Positions 46,135 to 55,337 of a stretch of 64,000 nucleotides of DNA are shown in pieces; within the stretch, counting starts at the first letter, position 1, and each line of letters starts with the position of its first letter. This DNA comes from Leptospira kemamanensis. Its GTDB lineage: Bacteria > Spirochaetota > Leptospiria > Leptospirales > Leptospiraceae. The DNA is taken from the NCBI RefSeq assembly GCF_004769665.1, contig NZ_RQGG01000013.1, forward strand, positions 248,001 to 312,000, given 5' to 3'. Below the pieces are notes generated by a model. The model saw nothing but the letters and a program-made list of their open reading frames with translations. It made no database searches and was not told where the DNA came from. Both the position numbers and the translations under genes were made by a program.

Positions 46135-47529
46135 TTATTTCCACTCCCGAATGTCTACAAAGTGACCTTCCACTGCAACTGCTGCCGCCATAGCAGGACC
46201 CACTAAATGAGTCCTTCCCCCTTTCCCTTGTCTTCCTTCAAAGTTTCTGTTGGAAGTGGAAGCACAACGGTCTCCTGGAGATAAAACATCGTCGTTCATC
46301 GCAAGGCACATCGAACAACCTGGGTTACGCCATTGGAAACCCGCCTCTAAAAAGATCTTATCAAGTCCTTCACTTTCTGCTTGGCGTTTCACTCGGCCAG
46401 AACCTGGTACGATGATGGCTTCCACATCTTTGCTCACTTTTTTCCCTTTGACCGTGTTTGCCACAACGCGAAGGTCTTCGATTCGTGAATTGGTACAAGA
46501 TCCGATGAATACTTTATTCACCTTCACATCAGAAAGTTTTTGTCCAGGTTTTAAATCCATATAGGCTAACGCAGATTCTGCGGATTTACGTTGGACTGGG
46601 TCAGTGAAATCATTTGGACTAGGAACGGTAGCAGTCACAGGGATCACTTGGCCAGGAGAAGTTCCCCAAGAAACCATCGGTGCAATTTCATTTGCATTGA
46701 GTGTAACTGTTTTATCAAACTTTGCACCAGGGTCAGTCGCATAAGCCTTCCATTTAGCAGCCGCTATTTCAAATTGTTCTCCCTTAGGAGCGAAGTCTCT
46801 TCCTTTGATGTAATTGATAGTAGTTTCATCAGGAGAGATGAGTCCAGCTCTTGCGCCCGCTTCAATCGCCATATTACAAATGGTCATACGGCCTTCCATA
46901 CTTAGAGAACGAATCGCTTCTCCAGTAAATTCGATCACATACCCAGTGGCTCCGTCTGTTCCAATTTTACCGATGATGGCAAGGACAATGTCTTTTGCAG
47001 AAACAAGGGGAGAGAGTGTTCCATCCACTCGGATTTCCAGAGTCTTAGGTTTCTTTTGCACTAAGGTTTGTGTTGCTAACACATGTTCTACTTCTGAAGT
47101 ACCAATTCCAAAAGCAAGAGCTCCAAAGGCTCCGTGTGTCGCTGTATGTGAGTCCCCACAAACAATTGTCATCCCAGGGTGAGTGAGACCAAGCTCTGGT
47201 GCCACAACGTGAACAATTCCATTGTCGGGATGGTTGATATCAAATAATGTAATTCCGTTTTCTTTGCAGTTGTCCATAAGCGTTTGCATTTGCAAAACGG
47301 AAATGGGATCCACTGATTTCCAATCTCTTGTCCTTGTGGATACGTTGTGATCCATCGTCGCAAACGTAGCGTCCGGACGTCTTACCTTTCTGTTGGTTAA
47401 TTTCAGACTTTCAAAGGCTTGTGGGCTTGTGACCTCGTGGACGAGGTGTCTATCAATATAGATTAGGCAGGTCCCATCTTCCTCGTGAACCAAATGGTCA
47501 TTCCAAATCTTCTCAAACATGGTTTTCAT
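46135..47529 (-). CDS. leuC: 3-isopropylmalate dehydratase large subunit
   Basis: Fe-S aconitase-family subunit of the leucine pathway. The three cluster cysteines lie in [11 protein letters not shown] and [11 protein letters not shown]. The N-terminus has [16 protein letters not shown], and the [22 protein letters not shown] stretch is typical. Length 464 is normal. ATG at 47529 with GGGGGAG seven bases upstream, which a leader hairpin could hide. Confidence 0.97.
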   Translation of the reverse strand: MKTMFEKIWNDHLVHEEDGTCLIYIDRHLVHEVTSPQAFESLKLTNRKVRRPDATFATMDHNVSTRTRDWKSVDPISVLQMQTLMDNCKENGITLFDINHPDNGIVHVVAPELGLTHPGMTIVCGDSHTATHGAFGALAFGIGTSEVEHVLATQTLVQKKPKTLEIRVDGTLSPLVSAKDIVLAIIGKIGTDGATGYVIEFTGEAIRSLSMEGRMTICNMAIEAGARAGLISPDETTINYIKGRDFAPKGEQFEIAAAKWKAYATDPGAKFDKTVTLNANEIAPMVSWGTSPGQVIPVTATVPSPNDFTDPVQRKSAESALAYMDLKPGQKLSDVKVNKVFIGSCTNSRIEDLRVVANTVKGKKVSKDVEAIIVPGSGRVKRQAESEGLDKIFLEAGFQWRNPGCSMCLAMNDDVLSPGDRCASTSNRNFEGRQGKGGRTHLVGPAMAAAVAVEGHFVDIREWK

Positions 47530-47536
47530 AACTAGA

Positions 47537-47571
47537 CTCCCCCACTTCCAGTCATAACTCGGACATGGGGG
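47537..47571 (-). promoter_or_regulatory. Hairpin covering the leuC Shine-Dalgarno
   Basis: On the minus strand CCCCCA (47571-47566) can pair with TGGGGG (47544-47539), with two more pairs beyond a bulge. The second arm contains the leuC Shine-Dalgarno GGGGGAG. A 21-base loop separates them. Folding would hide the site and lower leuC translation. A short frame starting with an ATG in the loop ends at TAG four bases from the leuC ATG. Confidence 0.45.
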
Positions 47572-47607
47572 TCTGTGTCCAGGGAATTTGAAAAAATAGA
47601 TTGATTC

Positions 47608-48450
47608 TTAAGGAGTTTGGACGGTGGAGCCGTCTACGTAACTACCGGAAATCCCCGAACAGTGGGTAGCAGCGGTTCCGCCACCTCCTCCCGTCAAAGG
47701 TGCCGTATACACACTGATGATATAACCTACACTGGATTGGGTGACTTTACAGGAGCCAACCACACTCGTTTCTGTACACTTTGCTGTTTGTTTGGTTCCA
47801 GAGAGGCAACTGGTTAGGTAACCATAGTAGTTTTGGCAAACTCCCCCTCCTACAGCACAAGCAAATTTAAAGGTTTTTGTAGAACCACCATTGAGTAGGT
47901 CCGATAAGTCTGAGTCGGAAACCGTTTGTACCGCAGTTCCATCAGTCAAAACTGTTACTGGGTTTGCTGTTCCACTTTCTTTTTGGTAAAGGTATAAAAG
48001 ATAACTTCCTGATTTTGTAAAACTAATGATCGTTTGTGGGGAATCAGTTTTCGTATATTCGGTTCCTTCTTTCGCTAGTGGGGCGATATTCAATTCCAAA
48101 GGGCAACTTGAGGAAGTATAAACTGCCACTTTCGCATAACGTGAAAGTACGACACGGGTTCCAATTTGGGCACCTTTAATTTGCATCACCGCATAATACG
48201 TATCCCCTGCGAGTAAAAACGAAACTGATTGGGAAGTTGTCGTGATTCCTGTATAACCTGCTTTGAGTTGGGATCCAAGCCCAGCTACCGTACAACCATT
48301 TTCCCCTGTTTCTTTTGCTAAGAATAAAGAAGTGGCAGTGTCATTATTAGAGGTTTGCCCCGAACAAAACAGAGAACCCAAACAGAAAAATACGAGGAAA
48401 ACCCTTTGGAACAAACGAGTGGTTCTAGGTTGGAATGTAGTTTGAATCAT
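47608..48450 (-). CDS. Putative lipoprotein, 280 aa
   Basis: Signal peptide ending in lipobox LGSLFC, so an exported lipoprotein with Cys at about 29. The mature part is Ser/Thr/Gly-rich with several Cys (e.g. KFACAVGGGVCQNYYGYLTSC), and has no family I recognise. The ATG at 48450 has AGGGAG eight bases upstream. An in-frame ATG at 48501 would overlap the FHA gene and lies before the signal. Likely last gene of the run beginning at 52793. Confidence 0.65.
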   Translation of the reverse strand: MIQTTFQPRTTRLFQRVFLVFFCLGSLFCSGQTSNNDTATSLFLAKETGENGCTVAGLGSQLKAGYTGITTTSQSVSFLLAGDTYYAVMQIKGAQIGTRVVLSRYAKVAVYTSSSCPLELNIAPLAKEGTEYTKTDSPQTIISFTKSGSYLLYLYQKESGTANPVTVLTDGTAVQTVSDSDLSDLLNGGSTKTFKFACAVGGGVCQNYYGYLTSCLSGTKQTAKCTETSVVGSCKVTQSSVGYIISVYTAPLTGGGGGTAATHCSGISGSYVDGSTVQTP

Positions 48451-48451
48451 C

Positions 48452-49927
48452 TTAGTATCTCCCTCGAAATGTAAGGATGGTTTTGCCAATTTGGATTTCA
48501 TCTAAATGGTGTAACACTTTGGGACGTAATAATTTTCTGCCGTTTAAGTATACACCCGCTTCGGAGACACAATCAAACAATATATATTTGCCTTTTCGAT
48601 TTTTTATCTTGGCATGAAGTCCAGAAACACTTGGATCATGTAAAACAATATGATTGGATTCAAAATTTCCAATGGTCATTTCGTCCCATTGCAAAGGAAT
48701 GGGTTCGTAAAGCTGACTTCCTTCTCGGACTTGGATCACCGCATAGGTATAAGAGGTTCCTGGTAAACTTTCCTTTTCCTTTGTGAGTAGAGCAATCTCT
48801 CTTTCCCTTGCTGCCTTTTCTAAGGTTTCTCCATACATCCTGTCATAAACTGCCAATTCGTCTTTCCGTTCAAACGTTTCCACCGAGGACATTGGTTCCA
48901 ATGGAAGAGCTGCCACTTCCCTGTTCGAAGTTCGTTCAAACCCACGTAAGTAATACAATGCAGCCAAACACAATAAAATGAGAAATAAACTAACAGGAAA
49001 AAATACTAAGGGATCAGAAAGAGTTCTGTAAAAAGTTTGGAAGGGAGAAATCTCATAAGAAAACTCAAAAGGATTACCTGATGTCGGAGAAGAAAGGGTA
49101 ACAGAGATTTCATTTTCTTTCCACAACGATAATTTCCAAGGAGAATCATATACCAAAATCCAATCGGGACTCATCCTTTCTTTTAGGTCATTGAATAAGG
49201 ATTCAAAACTTTCTTGTTTTGCGATGGAATAAAAATCTCCTTTCGCATAACTTACCAGTTTATTCGCTTCCAGAGAGTTAGGTGACAATACGATGAGTTT
49301 TAAATTTTTATCTCGAATGCGTTTAGCAAACTCTGGGATCTCAAATCGATCAGGCCATTCTTTCGAAAAACTGACTAAAAGTAATATATGATCTTCGGTA
49401 GAATGATCTTTCGGTAACGAGTCCACCAACCGTTCCCAGTTACGGATCGGAAATTGAGATGGATTTTCTTTGGGAAACGGAAACGATACATCCAAAACTT
49501 GGGAACGTATCCGATCGAAAACGTGAAAGGAATCATCCGACTGGATATGGAGTTTCGAATGCCCTCCACTTTGTTCCGAAAATTTTACGAGTTGGCTCGC
49601 TAGGTTTAAAAGCCATCGTCTGTCTTCTGCATTGGAATAACTAGGAATGGAGATAGTCAGGTAAATTGGGTTTTTCGAGATTTGTTTGTCCCAATGGAAT
49701 GTGTCCGTTAGTCGGACAGTCTCATTCACTTGTTCCGATACGGTAAATCCGGATCCATCCAAAACACCATTCACATGCAGGCGAACTTTGACTTGAGGAT
49801 AGGACTGTAAATCAATGGAACGAAGTGTAAACGGACTTTGGGCAAATAAGGGAAACCAAAGCAAATAGACCAAAAGGAAAATCCATTTAGGAAAATAAAA
49901 TAGACGCTTCCTTAAGTTGTTTTCCAT
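48452..49927 (-). CDS. Membrane protein with C-terminal FHA domain
   Basis: Signal peptide (1-29), a periplasmic part that resembles a von Willebrand A fold (HILLLVSFSKEWP..., ~175-245), a membrane segment near 302-325 and a cytoplasmic FHA domain (~400-490). The FHA core is TIGNFESNHIVLHDPSVSGLHAKI with GVYLNGRKL, suited to phosphothreonine peptides. The topology (outside sensor, inside phosphopeptide reader) suggests signalling. Overlaps the ABC ATPase gene by 41 bases. Confidence 0.82.
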   Translation of the reverse strand: MENNLRKRLFYFPKWIFLLVYLLWFPLFAQSPFTLRSIDLQSYPQVKVRLHVNGVLDGSGFTVSEQVNETVRLTDTFHWDKQISKNPIYLTISIPSYSNAEDRRWLLNLASQLVKFSEQSGGHSKLHIQSDDSFHVFDRIRSQVLDVSFPFPKENPSQFPIRNWERLVDSLPKDHSTEDHILLLVSFSKEWPDRFEIPEFAKRIRDKNLKLIVLSPNSLEANKLVSYAKGDFYSIAKQESFESLFNDLKERMSPDWILVYDSPWKLSLWKENEISVTLSSPTSGNPFEFSYEISPFQTFYRTLSDPLVFFPVSLFLILLCLAALYYLRGFERTSNREVAALPLEPMSSVETFERKDELAVYDRMYGETLEKAAREREIALLTKEKESLPGTSYTYAVIQVREGSQLYEPIPLQWDEMTIGNFESNHIVLHDPSVSGLHAKIKNRKGKYILFDCVSEAGVYLNGRKLLRPKVLHHLDEIQIGKTILTFRGRY

Positions 49928-50648
49928 ATTCTGAATTTGGCTCCAATTGTTGATTTCGAATTGGAAGAGATTCGACTACTTCCCCTTCTTTCATTATCGT
50001 AACTTGGGTAGCCAGACTTGCGACGATCCTAAGTTCATGAGTGATAAAAACAACAGTCATCCCCGATTTTGCAAGGTTTAACACCGTTTCCAAGACAATT
50101 TTTTCGGAAAAGGCATCTAACCCAGTCGTTGGCTCATCTAAAATCAAGATTTCAGGATGACGTAAAAAAGCCAAGATGAGTAAAATCCTCTGTTTTTCTC
50201 CTCCAGAAAGATTTCGAGCATATTGATTCCAATGCCCCCTAGGGATCATCAGCCGATCAAAATAGGAAAAAATCAATTCCTCCGAAGTAAGGTAAATTCC
50301 AGACAAGGAAATAAAATCTCTGAATTGGCTTTTGATGGTTCGGTAAGGATGAAAGGCTAAATTAGGATTTTGCGGAACTAAAAATAATTTTTTTTTGGAT
50401 TTGAAATTCGTAGAAAATACTTCTTCGCCTAATACGGAAAATTGGTCGTAACTGATCTTTGCCTCATCAGGGATCATTCCAAACGAGGCCATAGCGAAGG
50501 TTGATTTTCCAGAACCAGATTCCCCAATGATTCCGTGGATCGTTCCCTTCTTAATTTCAATTGAAATGGATTTCCAAATGAAATGCCCTTCTTTGGTTTT
50601 TAAGTTGGCATTTTGAATTTGGATGGCGACATCCTTAGTCAAGCCCAA
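49887..50648 (-). CDS. Lone ABC transporter ATP-binding protein
   Basis: ABC ATPase of 253 residues. Walker A GESGSGKS, Q-loop LVPQNPNLAFHPYR, signature LSGGEKQRILL, Walker B ILILDEPTTGLDA and switch His in FITHELRIV are intact. The pattern resembles the dipeptide/nickel importer class (DppD/DppF). No permease or binding protein lies near it, so its partner is elsewhere. TTG start inside the end of gmhA; its own end overlaps the FHA gene by 41 bases. Confidence 0.85.
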   Translation of the reverse strand: MGLTKDVAIQIQNANLKTKEGHFIWKSISIEIKKGTIHGIIGESGSGKSTFAMASFGMIPDEAKISYDQFSVLGEEVFSTNFKSKKKLFLVPQNPNLAFHPYRTIKSQFRDFISLSGIYLTSEELIFSYFDRLMIPRGHWNQYARNLSGGEKQRILLILAFLRHPEILILDEPTTGLDAFSEKIVLETVLNLAKSGMTVVFITHELRIVASLATQVTIMKEGEVVESLPIRNQQLEPNSEYGKQLKEASILFS

Positions 50649-51222
50649 ACAAATCCTTTTCGATGATGCTACAAAGTATATGGCCGATGAGGATATGAGA
50701 TTCTTGGATCCTCGCTGTCACCTTAGAAGGCACAATGATTTCTACATCTGCTTTCCCTTTAAGTTTTCCACCATCTCCACCTAGGAGTAAAACAACCTTC
50801 ATTCCAATTTTTTTTGCTTCTTCTACCGCCAATATAATGTTTTGCGAATTACCAGATGTGGTAAGTCCCACAAAAACATCTTTTGGTTTTCCAAATGCTT
50901 GGAGTTGCCTTTGGAAAAGGTATTCATATCCATAATCATTGGAACATGCGGTAAGTACTGCTTGGTCGCTATTTAAGGCAAGGGCTGGAATGGCTTTTCT
51001 TTCGTTTCCTGATTTGTAACGAATGACAAGTTCTGCCGCAATATGAGATGCATCACAACTGGATCCACCGTTCCCACAAAAATACAAAATTCCATCGGAA
51101 CGTAAGGATTCCACAAGAACCTTTCCCGCAAAAGAAATATTCGGGAGAAGAGATGATAACAGTTGTTCTTTGACTCGAATGGATTCTTCGATGTGTGATT
51201 GAATTAATTGACTATGTTCCAT
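50635..51222 (-). CDS. gmhA: Sedoheptulose 7-phosphate isomerase
   Basis: SIS-domain enzyme forming D-glycero-D-manno-heptose 7-phosphate, the first step to ADP-heptose. Motifs: LYFCGNGGSSCDASHIAAELV, GLTTSGNSQNIILAVEEAKK and ILIGHILCSIIE near the C-terminus. Length 195 is normal. It feeds HldE1/HldE2 at 26-27.5 kb. Overlaps both neighbours by 11-14 bases. Confidence 0.92.
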   Translation of the reverse strand: MEHSQLIQSHIEESIRVKEQLLSSLLPNISFAGKVLVESLRSDGILYFCGNGGSSCDASHIAAELVIRYKSGNERKAIPALALNSDQAVLTACSNDYGYEYLFQRQLQAFGKPKDVFVGLTTSGNSQNIILAVEEAKKIGMKVVLLLGGDGGKLKGKADVEIIVPSKVTARIQESHILIGHILCSIIEKDLFGLD

Positions 51223-51985
51223 GGTTTAGTTCCTTTTCTCTTCTTTCTCGGATCAAATTGATTTTATTTCCAAATTCTTTTAGGGCATTGGCAAAACCAT
51301 AAAGATTTTTAGTTTTGGAATGGGGATTGGATAGTTTCTCATTCCCTAAATTGAGATAAAATAATTCATCTCGTACAAGTCGTTTTTGTCTTTCCGTTGC
51401 AATCTTCAAAAAGAACTCTTTACACTCTTCCCCAATGGCGAGCAGCACAAGTGCCATGGAATTTGGCGAAATTTGTAAGAGAAGTTGTTCCTGCCAAAAT
51501 CGCTCCCAATCAAGAATTAATCTCCAATCCTCTTTGGGTGCATCTGTTTCCAAAAACAAATCCGCCCTTGGAATCGCTTGTAAGTCTAAAAAATCATCTA
51601 AGTTTCGAATTTCTTTTGTCAGATTTTGATTTAATAATCCTTCATCGACAAGTAGTACCCCTGTCCATTTTCCATCTTTGTTTTTATACAAATGATTATC
51701 CGTAATCAAAATAATGGAATAATCTTCACCTTCGATGCGAAAGAGTTTTTCATTTGTCTTTGTTAAGCGAAACTTTTTATTTTCTACCACTACTCCAGAA
51801 CTCACTTGTTTAGTAGGTAGTTTTTTTTTCCAAGTATCAAATGCAGTGGCCCATTCTATCGCAAACGTTTTGGGTTCCTTTTTTCGTTTCCCAGAATCCA
51901 AACCTCTTTGGTTTTTGTTTTTGGAAAAGAAAGAAAAGAGTTTTTTCCAAAACCCAACTTTCTGTTTCGAATTATTTTTTGCCAT
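51212..51985 (-). CDS. Hypothetical protein with FliG-like C-terminal stretch
   Basis: Basic N-terminus (first 40 residues), no signal peptide. The middle contains a beta-rich part (VSSGVVVENKKFRLTKTNEK...). The last 90 residues, starting PNSMALVLLAIGEECKEFF, resemble the helical repeat of FliG or similar armadillo-like modules. This resemblance is only by eye. It lies between the WaaE-like gene and gmhA with overlaps at both ends, so it belongs to the LPS operon. Confidence 0.55.
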   Translation of the reverse strand: MAKNNSKQKVGFWKKLFSFFSKNKNQRGLDSGKRKKEPKTFAIEWATAFDTWKKKLPTKQVSSGVVVENKKFRLTKTNEKLFRIEGEDYSIILITDNHLYKNKDGKWTGVLLVDEGLLNQNLTKEIRNLDDFLDLQAIPRADLFLETDAPKEDWRLILDWERFWQEQLLLQISPNSMALVLLAIGEECKEFFLKIATERQKRLVRDELFYLNLGNEKLSNPHSKTKNLYGFANALKEFGNKINLIRERREKELNHGT

Positions 51986-52793
51986 AGTCTTTTCTTACAT
52001 TGGAAGGTCGTTCGATGTTTAACTTGTCCAGTTCATACATTTTCGCATATTTCAAAAAAGTCGAAAAAGAAGAAGCAAGGGCAATCCAAAGACCAGGGAT
52101 TCCGTCCAAAAATCCAAACTTAAAAATATAAATTTCAAAAAATTTGCCCAAGGGTTTCAAAATGGTTTTGAGGAGCGAAAACCTTTCCCCTTTCGCATAA
52201 CGAGTGTAGGCGACAATACTCGAAAATTGATTGATGGTATTGATTTGGTGACTAAAGTCCGTGAAACTATAATGTAAGATATCCCCTTTCATCACCTTTC
52301 CACGAGATCCCTCTTTTAAGGCAATGTAATCATGTGGGTTTTCCCCAACCCACTCTGCATTTTCCTTTTGGAACAATCGGTATCGTCTTTGCGGATACCA
52401 CCCACTGAAACGAATCCACCGACCTAAATGAAAGGTTAACCTGGCAATTTTATACCCATCTGCCGAAACTGTTTCCGCTTCCAAAAAACTCTGGATCGAT
52501 TTTTGTAACTCATCATTTGCTCTTTCATCGGCATCCAGGGAAAGGATCCAATCATTTTGGCAAAAGGAAATGGCTTTGTTCTTTTGTTCCACGTGGCCTG
52601 GAAACGGTGCTTCAAAAAATCGCACCTTGGGAAACGAAGTTGCAATCGATTTGGTCTTATCCGTACTGAGTGAATCTAAAACAATAATTTCATCGGCGAA
52701 GGATTCTACCGATCGGATACAATCCCCAATATTTTTTTCTTCATTGAAGGTGATGATGGCCACCGACAATTTTCTTTTTCTCTTGCCATCCAT
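51972..52793 (-). CDS. Glycosyltransferase family 2, WaaE/KdtX-like
   Basis: Inverting GT-A enzyme. VAIITFNEEKNIGDCIRSV, DSLSTDKT and the DxD-type motif LSLDADERA are present, as are the WaaE-like RLFQKENAEWVGENPHDY and a C-terminal hydrophobic pair of helices. In enterics, relatives add glucose to the LPS inner core heptose. First gene of the minus-strand run 52793-47608, which also holds gmhA. Divergent from the O-antigen ligase gene with a 30-bp gap. Confidence 0.85.
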   Translation of the reverse strand: MDGKRKRKLSVAIITFNEEKNIGDCIRSVESFADEIIVLDSLSTDKTKSIATSFPKVRFFEAPFPGHVEQKNKAISFCQNDWILSLDADERANDELQKSIQSFLEAETVSADGYKIARLTFHLGRWIRFSGWYPQRRYRLFQKENAEWVGENPHDYIALKEGSRGKVMKGDILHYSFTDFSHQINTINQFSSIVAYTRYAKGERFSLLKTILKPLGKFFEIYIFKFGFLDGIPGLWIALASSFSTFLKYAKMYELDKLNIERPSNVRKDYGKK

Positions 52794-52823
52794 AGGAGTT
52801 AAAACCTATTCTAGGAACCAAAT

Positions 52824-54740
52824 ATGTTTGGGAAAGAAACATTTCACAAGATTTCCTTTGTTTTTCTCTGTCTTTTTTTTCTCCTCTCACCGTTTTCCAT
52901 AAGCCTTAGCCAAATCTTCTGTGGCTTATCCCTTCTCTTTCTGTTTTTGGAAAGCATTCAAAAAAAGACATCACCCAAACCCCCAACTAGCTTTTGGTTT
53001 TGGATTGGTTTGTATTTGAGTTTTTTAATCACACCAATCCTACATCCCGAATCCTTCCATTGGCAAAAAAATGTCATCAAATCAGAGTTTGGTGATATAT
53101 GGATGGGTTTTTTATTATTACACCAGACAAACTTAAAGCCGTGGGAGAAAAAACAACTCAAACGATATGTCTATATGGGTGGGGTTTTTCTCATCCTTTC
53201 AGGACTTGTTTCCCTTTTTTCCCATTACCGTTTGGCCCCTTACGTAATGGATGGATTTAGGTATTTAGAAGGGAAACGACTTCCTCACCTTCTTTCCCAA
53301 ATCCAGGGAATCTCCATTTATCTTCCTATTGGTTTCCAAAGCACTCACCTGACCTATGGGGGACTTTTGGCCGTATACTTACCTTCCGTCTGGGAAAAAA
53401 CCTATCGATTCCTTCGTTCCGAAACCATGAGGTCTCGGTATTGGAAATGGGCATTGAGTTCGATTTTTCTCTCTGTTCTTAGTTTGGTATTCCTTTTTTT
53501 AAACCAAAGTCGTTCCATTTGGATTGGTTTTCTTCTGGGGGCAGTGATTCTTTTCCAAAAACAAAAAACATCATTTCGAAAACTCTTTCCTTGGCTTCTC
53601 GGTGGGACTTTTTTTCTCTTAACGATCTTTGTCCTATTTTATCAAACCAATTGGTTATTCCAGAGGGCAATTGACGATCTATTCGCTAAACGTTCGTTAG
53701 AGAACCAAAGGATTTGGATCCATAAAATGAACTTCGCAATCTTAAAAGAAGATTTTGGACTTGGGATTGGTGCAGGGATGTATTCCGAAAGGTTTTTAGA
53801 TTTTGCCATACCCATTGTGGATGCCCTTCCCGAATTGTATTATGATTTATTGATCACACCCAAATCCCATGCTCATTTTGATTTTTTACATGGGGTCCTT
53901 CTGGGTGGGATATTTGCTTGTTTTTTTTCCTTGGGATTTTTATGGACCGTCACCAGAAGTTTAGAGCAAACCAAACGGCACCTATTCTTTTTTTTAGGTG
54001 TATTTGTTGTTCTCATTGCAGGAAGTTTCCAATGTTTTTTGTTAGATGATGAAGTTCTACTTCCCTTTTTAGGTCTTTTGGCACTGTTGCCGAATGAAAA
54101 TACAAAAAATCAAAACCGGTTTTCCAAAAAACAAACAATTCGATTCCGCGAAATGTTTACAGCTACTGGTTTTCGATCTCTTCCTTTTAGTTTTGTATTT
54201 CTTCTGTTATGGATTTCTTTGTCCTTGACCGTGACTTACCTTTGGAGTCGTACAGAAGACAAAGATTTACTCCTTCACAGAACAAGAACCAAGGATAACT
54301 TTCCAAGCCCGCTCTCTCAACTCAGCATCAATGGAGAGAAAACTCTTCCCTTACCAGAAGGAACCAAGGACTGGTATTTTAAACTCGCTGGTTGTCTGGA
54401 CAAAGAAGTAAATTTTCGAAGGGAACCAAGACGTCGAGAAAAACCAATCCAATTGCAGATCCTTTCCGAAAATGACAATACCATTCATCTACCGAAAACC
54501 ATTACAGTCGAAATTCGCAAACGGGAAAGTTTTGACCAAGACAAGGAATACCGCGTGCAAGGGGAAACTGTTTGGAAAACCATTAGATTTTCGAATGTAG
54601 AAGAATCAATACGAATCTCAGTGGATCCAAAAGAGTTTACGAATGAAGCAGCTGAATTTGTCGATTTTGGGATTTTGTATGAATGGGAAGGAAATTCACC
54701 CCATTTGCCACGGATTCAAATCTCGGGCAATTGTGAATAG
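52824..54740 (+). CDS. O-antigen ligase family membrane protein
   Basis: Multi-pass inner-membrane protein. At least ten hydrophobic segments occupy residues ~8-460, with the Wzy_C/WaaL signature around FLFLNQSRSIWIGFLLG (~230). The large periplasmic loop follows (~285-360). A C-terminal soluble domain (~475-638) is beta-rich and unusual in length. It probably joins O-antigen to lipid A-core or polymerises it; the two roles cannot be separated by sequence. ATG at 52824 with AGGAACC upstream. Confidence 0.83.
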   Translation: MFGKETFHKISFVFLCLFFLLSPFSISLSQIFCGLSLLFLFLESIQKKTSPKPPTSFWFWIGLYLSFLITPILHPESFHWQKNVIKSEFGDIWMGFLLLHQTNLKPWEKKQLKRYVYMGGVFLILSGLVSLFSHYRLAPYVMDGFRYLEGKRLPHLLSQIQGISIYLPIGFQSTHLTYGGLLAVYLPSVWEKTYRFLRSETMRSRYWKWALSSIFLSVLSLVFLFLNQSRSIWIGFLLGAVILFQKQKTSFRKLFPWLLGGTFFLLTIFVLFYQTNWLFQRAIDDLFAKRSLENQRIWIHKMNFAILKEDFGLGIGAGMYSERFLDFAIPIVDALPELYYDLLITPKSHAHFDFLHGVLLGGIFACFFSLGFLWTVTRSLEQTKRHLFFFLGVFVVLIAGSFQCFLLDDEVLLPFLGLLALLPNENTKNQNRFSKKQTIRFREMFTATGFRSLPFSFVFLLLWISLSLTVTYLWSRTEDKDLLLHRTRTKDNFPSPLSQLSINGEKTLPLPEGTKDWYFKLAGCLDKEVNFRREPRRREKPIQLQILSENDNTIHLPKTITVEIRKRESFDQDKEYRVQGETVWKTIRFSNVEESIRISVDPKEFTNEAAEFVDFGILYEWEGNSPHLPRIQISGNCE

Positions 54741-55034
54741 AGGCGCATCCTGTCCTCAGAATAATGGCAGCCCGCTCTATCCAACCTTGGCCCAAGGGCC
54801 AACTTCGCCTACGGCTTCTATAAAGCCTTCGCGGGGGGTATTAAGTGTAGGATATGTCGATTGTAATTTGGCTTGGTTAGGAAAGTCCGCGGGAATCGCT
54901 TCAAACTTCGGCCATCCAGGCCTTTCGTTTTCAGCCCGTCCTACTCGCGACTTCGGACATCCTGTCCTCAGAAAAATGGCTTCACGCTCCCTATGGGTCG
55001 CTACCATTTTTTTCGCTCCTAGTCGTTCGATTTA
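54741..55034. repeat. GC-rich block of short hairpins and a direct repeat beside tRNA genes
   Basis: No gene fits here, though the frame opposite stays open. A 23-base sequence beginning catcctgtcctcagaa occurs at 54746-54768 and again at 54958-54980 with one mismatch. Hairpin units start with cttc: 54906-54922 (GGCC/GGCC) and 54951-54967 (GGACA/TGTCC) with matching loops and a compensatory stem pair, plus 54803-54815 (GCC/GGC). A TTGGCCC/GGGCCAA palindrome lies at 54787-54802. The composition is clearly richer in G+C than the neighbouring genes. It would be transcribed after the tRNAs on the minus strand. Confidence 0.6.
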
Positions 55035-55118
55035 TACCTGGAGCGGGAATCGAACCCGCACGGGATTACTCCCACAGGATTTTAAGTCCTGTGTGTCTAC
55101 CAATTCCACCATCCAGGC
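55035..55118 (-). tRNA. tRNA-Leu (anticodon UAA)
   Basis: 84 bases with a seven-pair acceptor stem (GCCTGGA/TCCAGGT, one G-T pair), a long variable arm typical of class II tRNA, anticodon loop CTTAAAA reading UUA, and the T-arm GGTTCGATTCC. CCA is not encoded. It lies 15 bases downstream of tRNA-Cys on the same strand. Confidence 0.95.
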
Positions 55119-55133
55119 GTTTGTTGTAAGACT

Positions 55134-55204
<71 letters not shown>

Positions 55205-55220
55205 AATCGTGACTTTGGAT

Positions 55221-55248
55221 ACGCTAAAATAGGAGACCTAGGTGTCAA
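55221..55248 (-). promoter_or_regulatory. Candidate promoter of the tRNA-Cys/Leu operon
   Basis: On the minus strand a perfect TTGACA (55248-55243) is followed after 16 bases by TAGCGT (55226-55221) as a poor -10. The tRNA-Cys 5' end lies 16 bases further. The -35 is convincing, the -10 less so. Confidence 0.5.
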
Positions 55249-55337
55249 ATGGAAACTGAATTCACTTTTCATCGGATTGTAACATTTCTTCCAAAATTCA
55301 AATTGCTCCCCACTTTTTTGCAAGGTGGAGTGCAATT

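Noticed and set aside
47545..47565. Leucine attenuator peptide ahead of leuC
   Set aside because: The short frame in the leader codes for Met-Thr-Gly-Ser-Gly-Gly-Val with no leucine codons, and no terminator hairpin follows.
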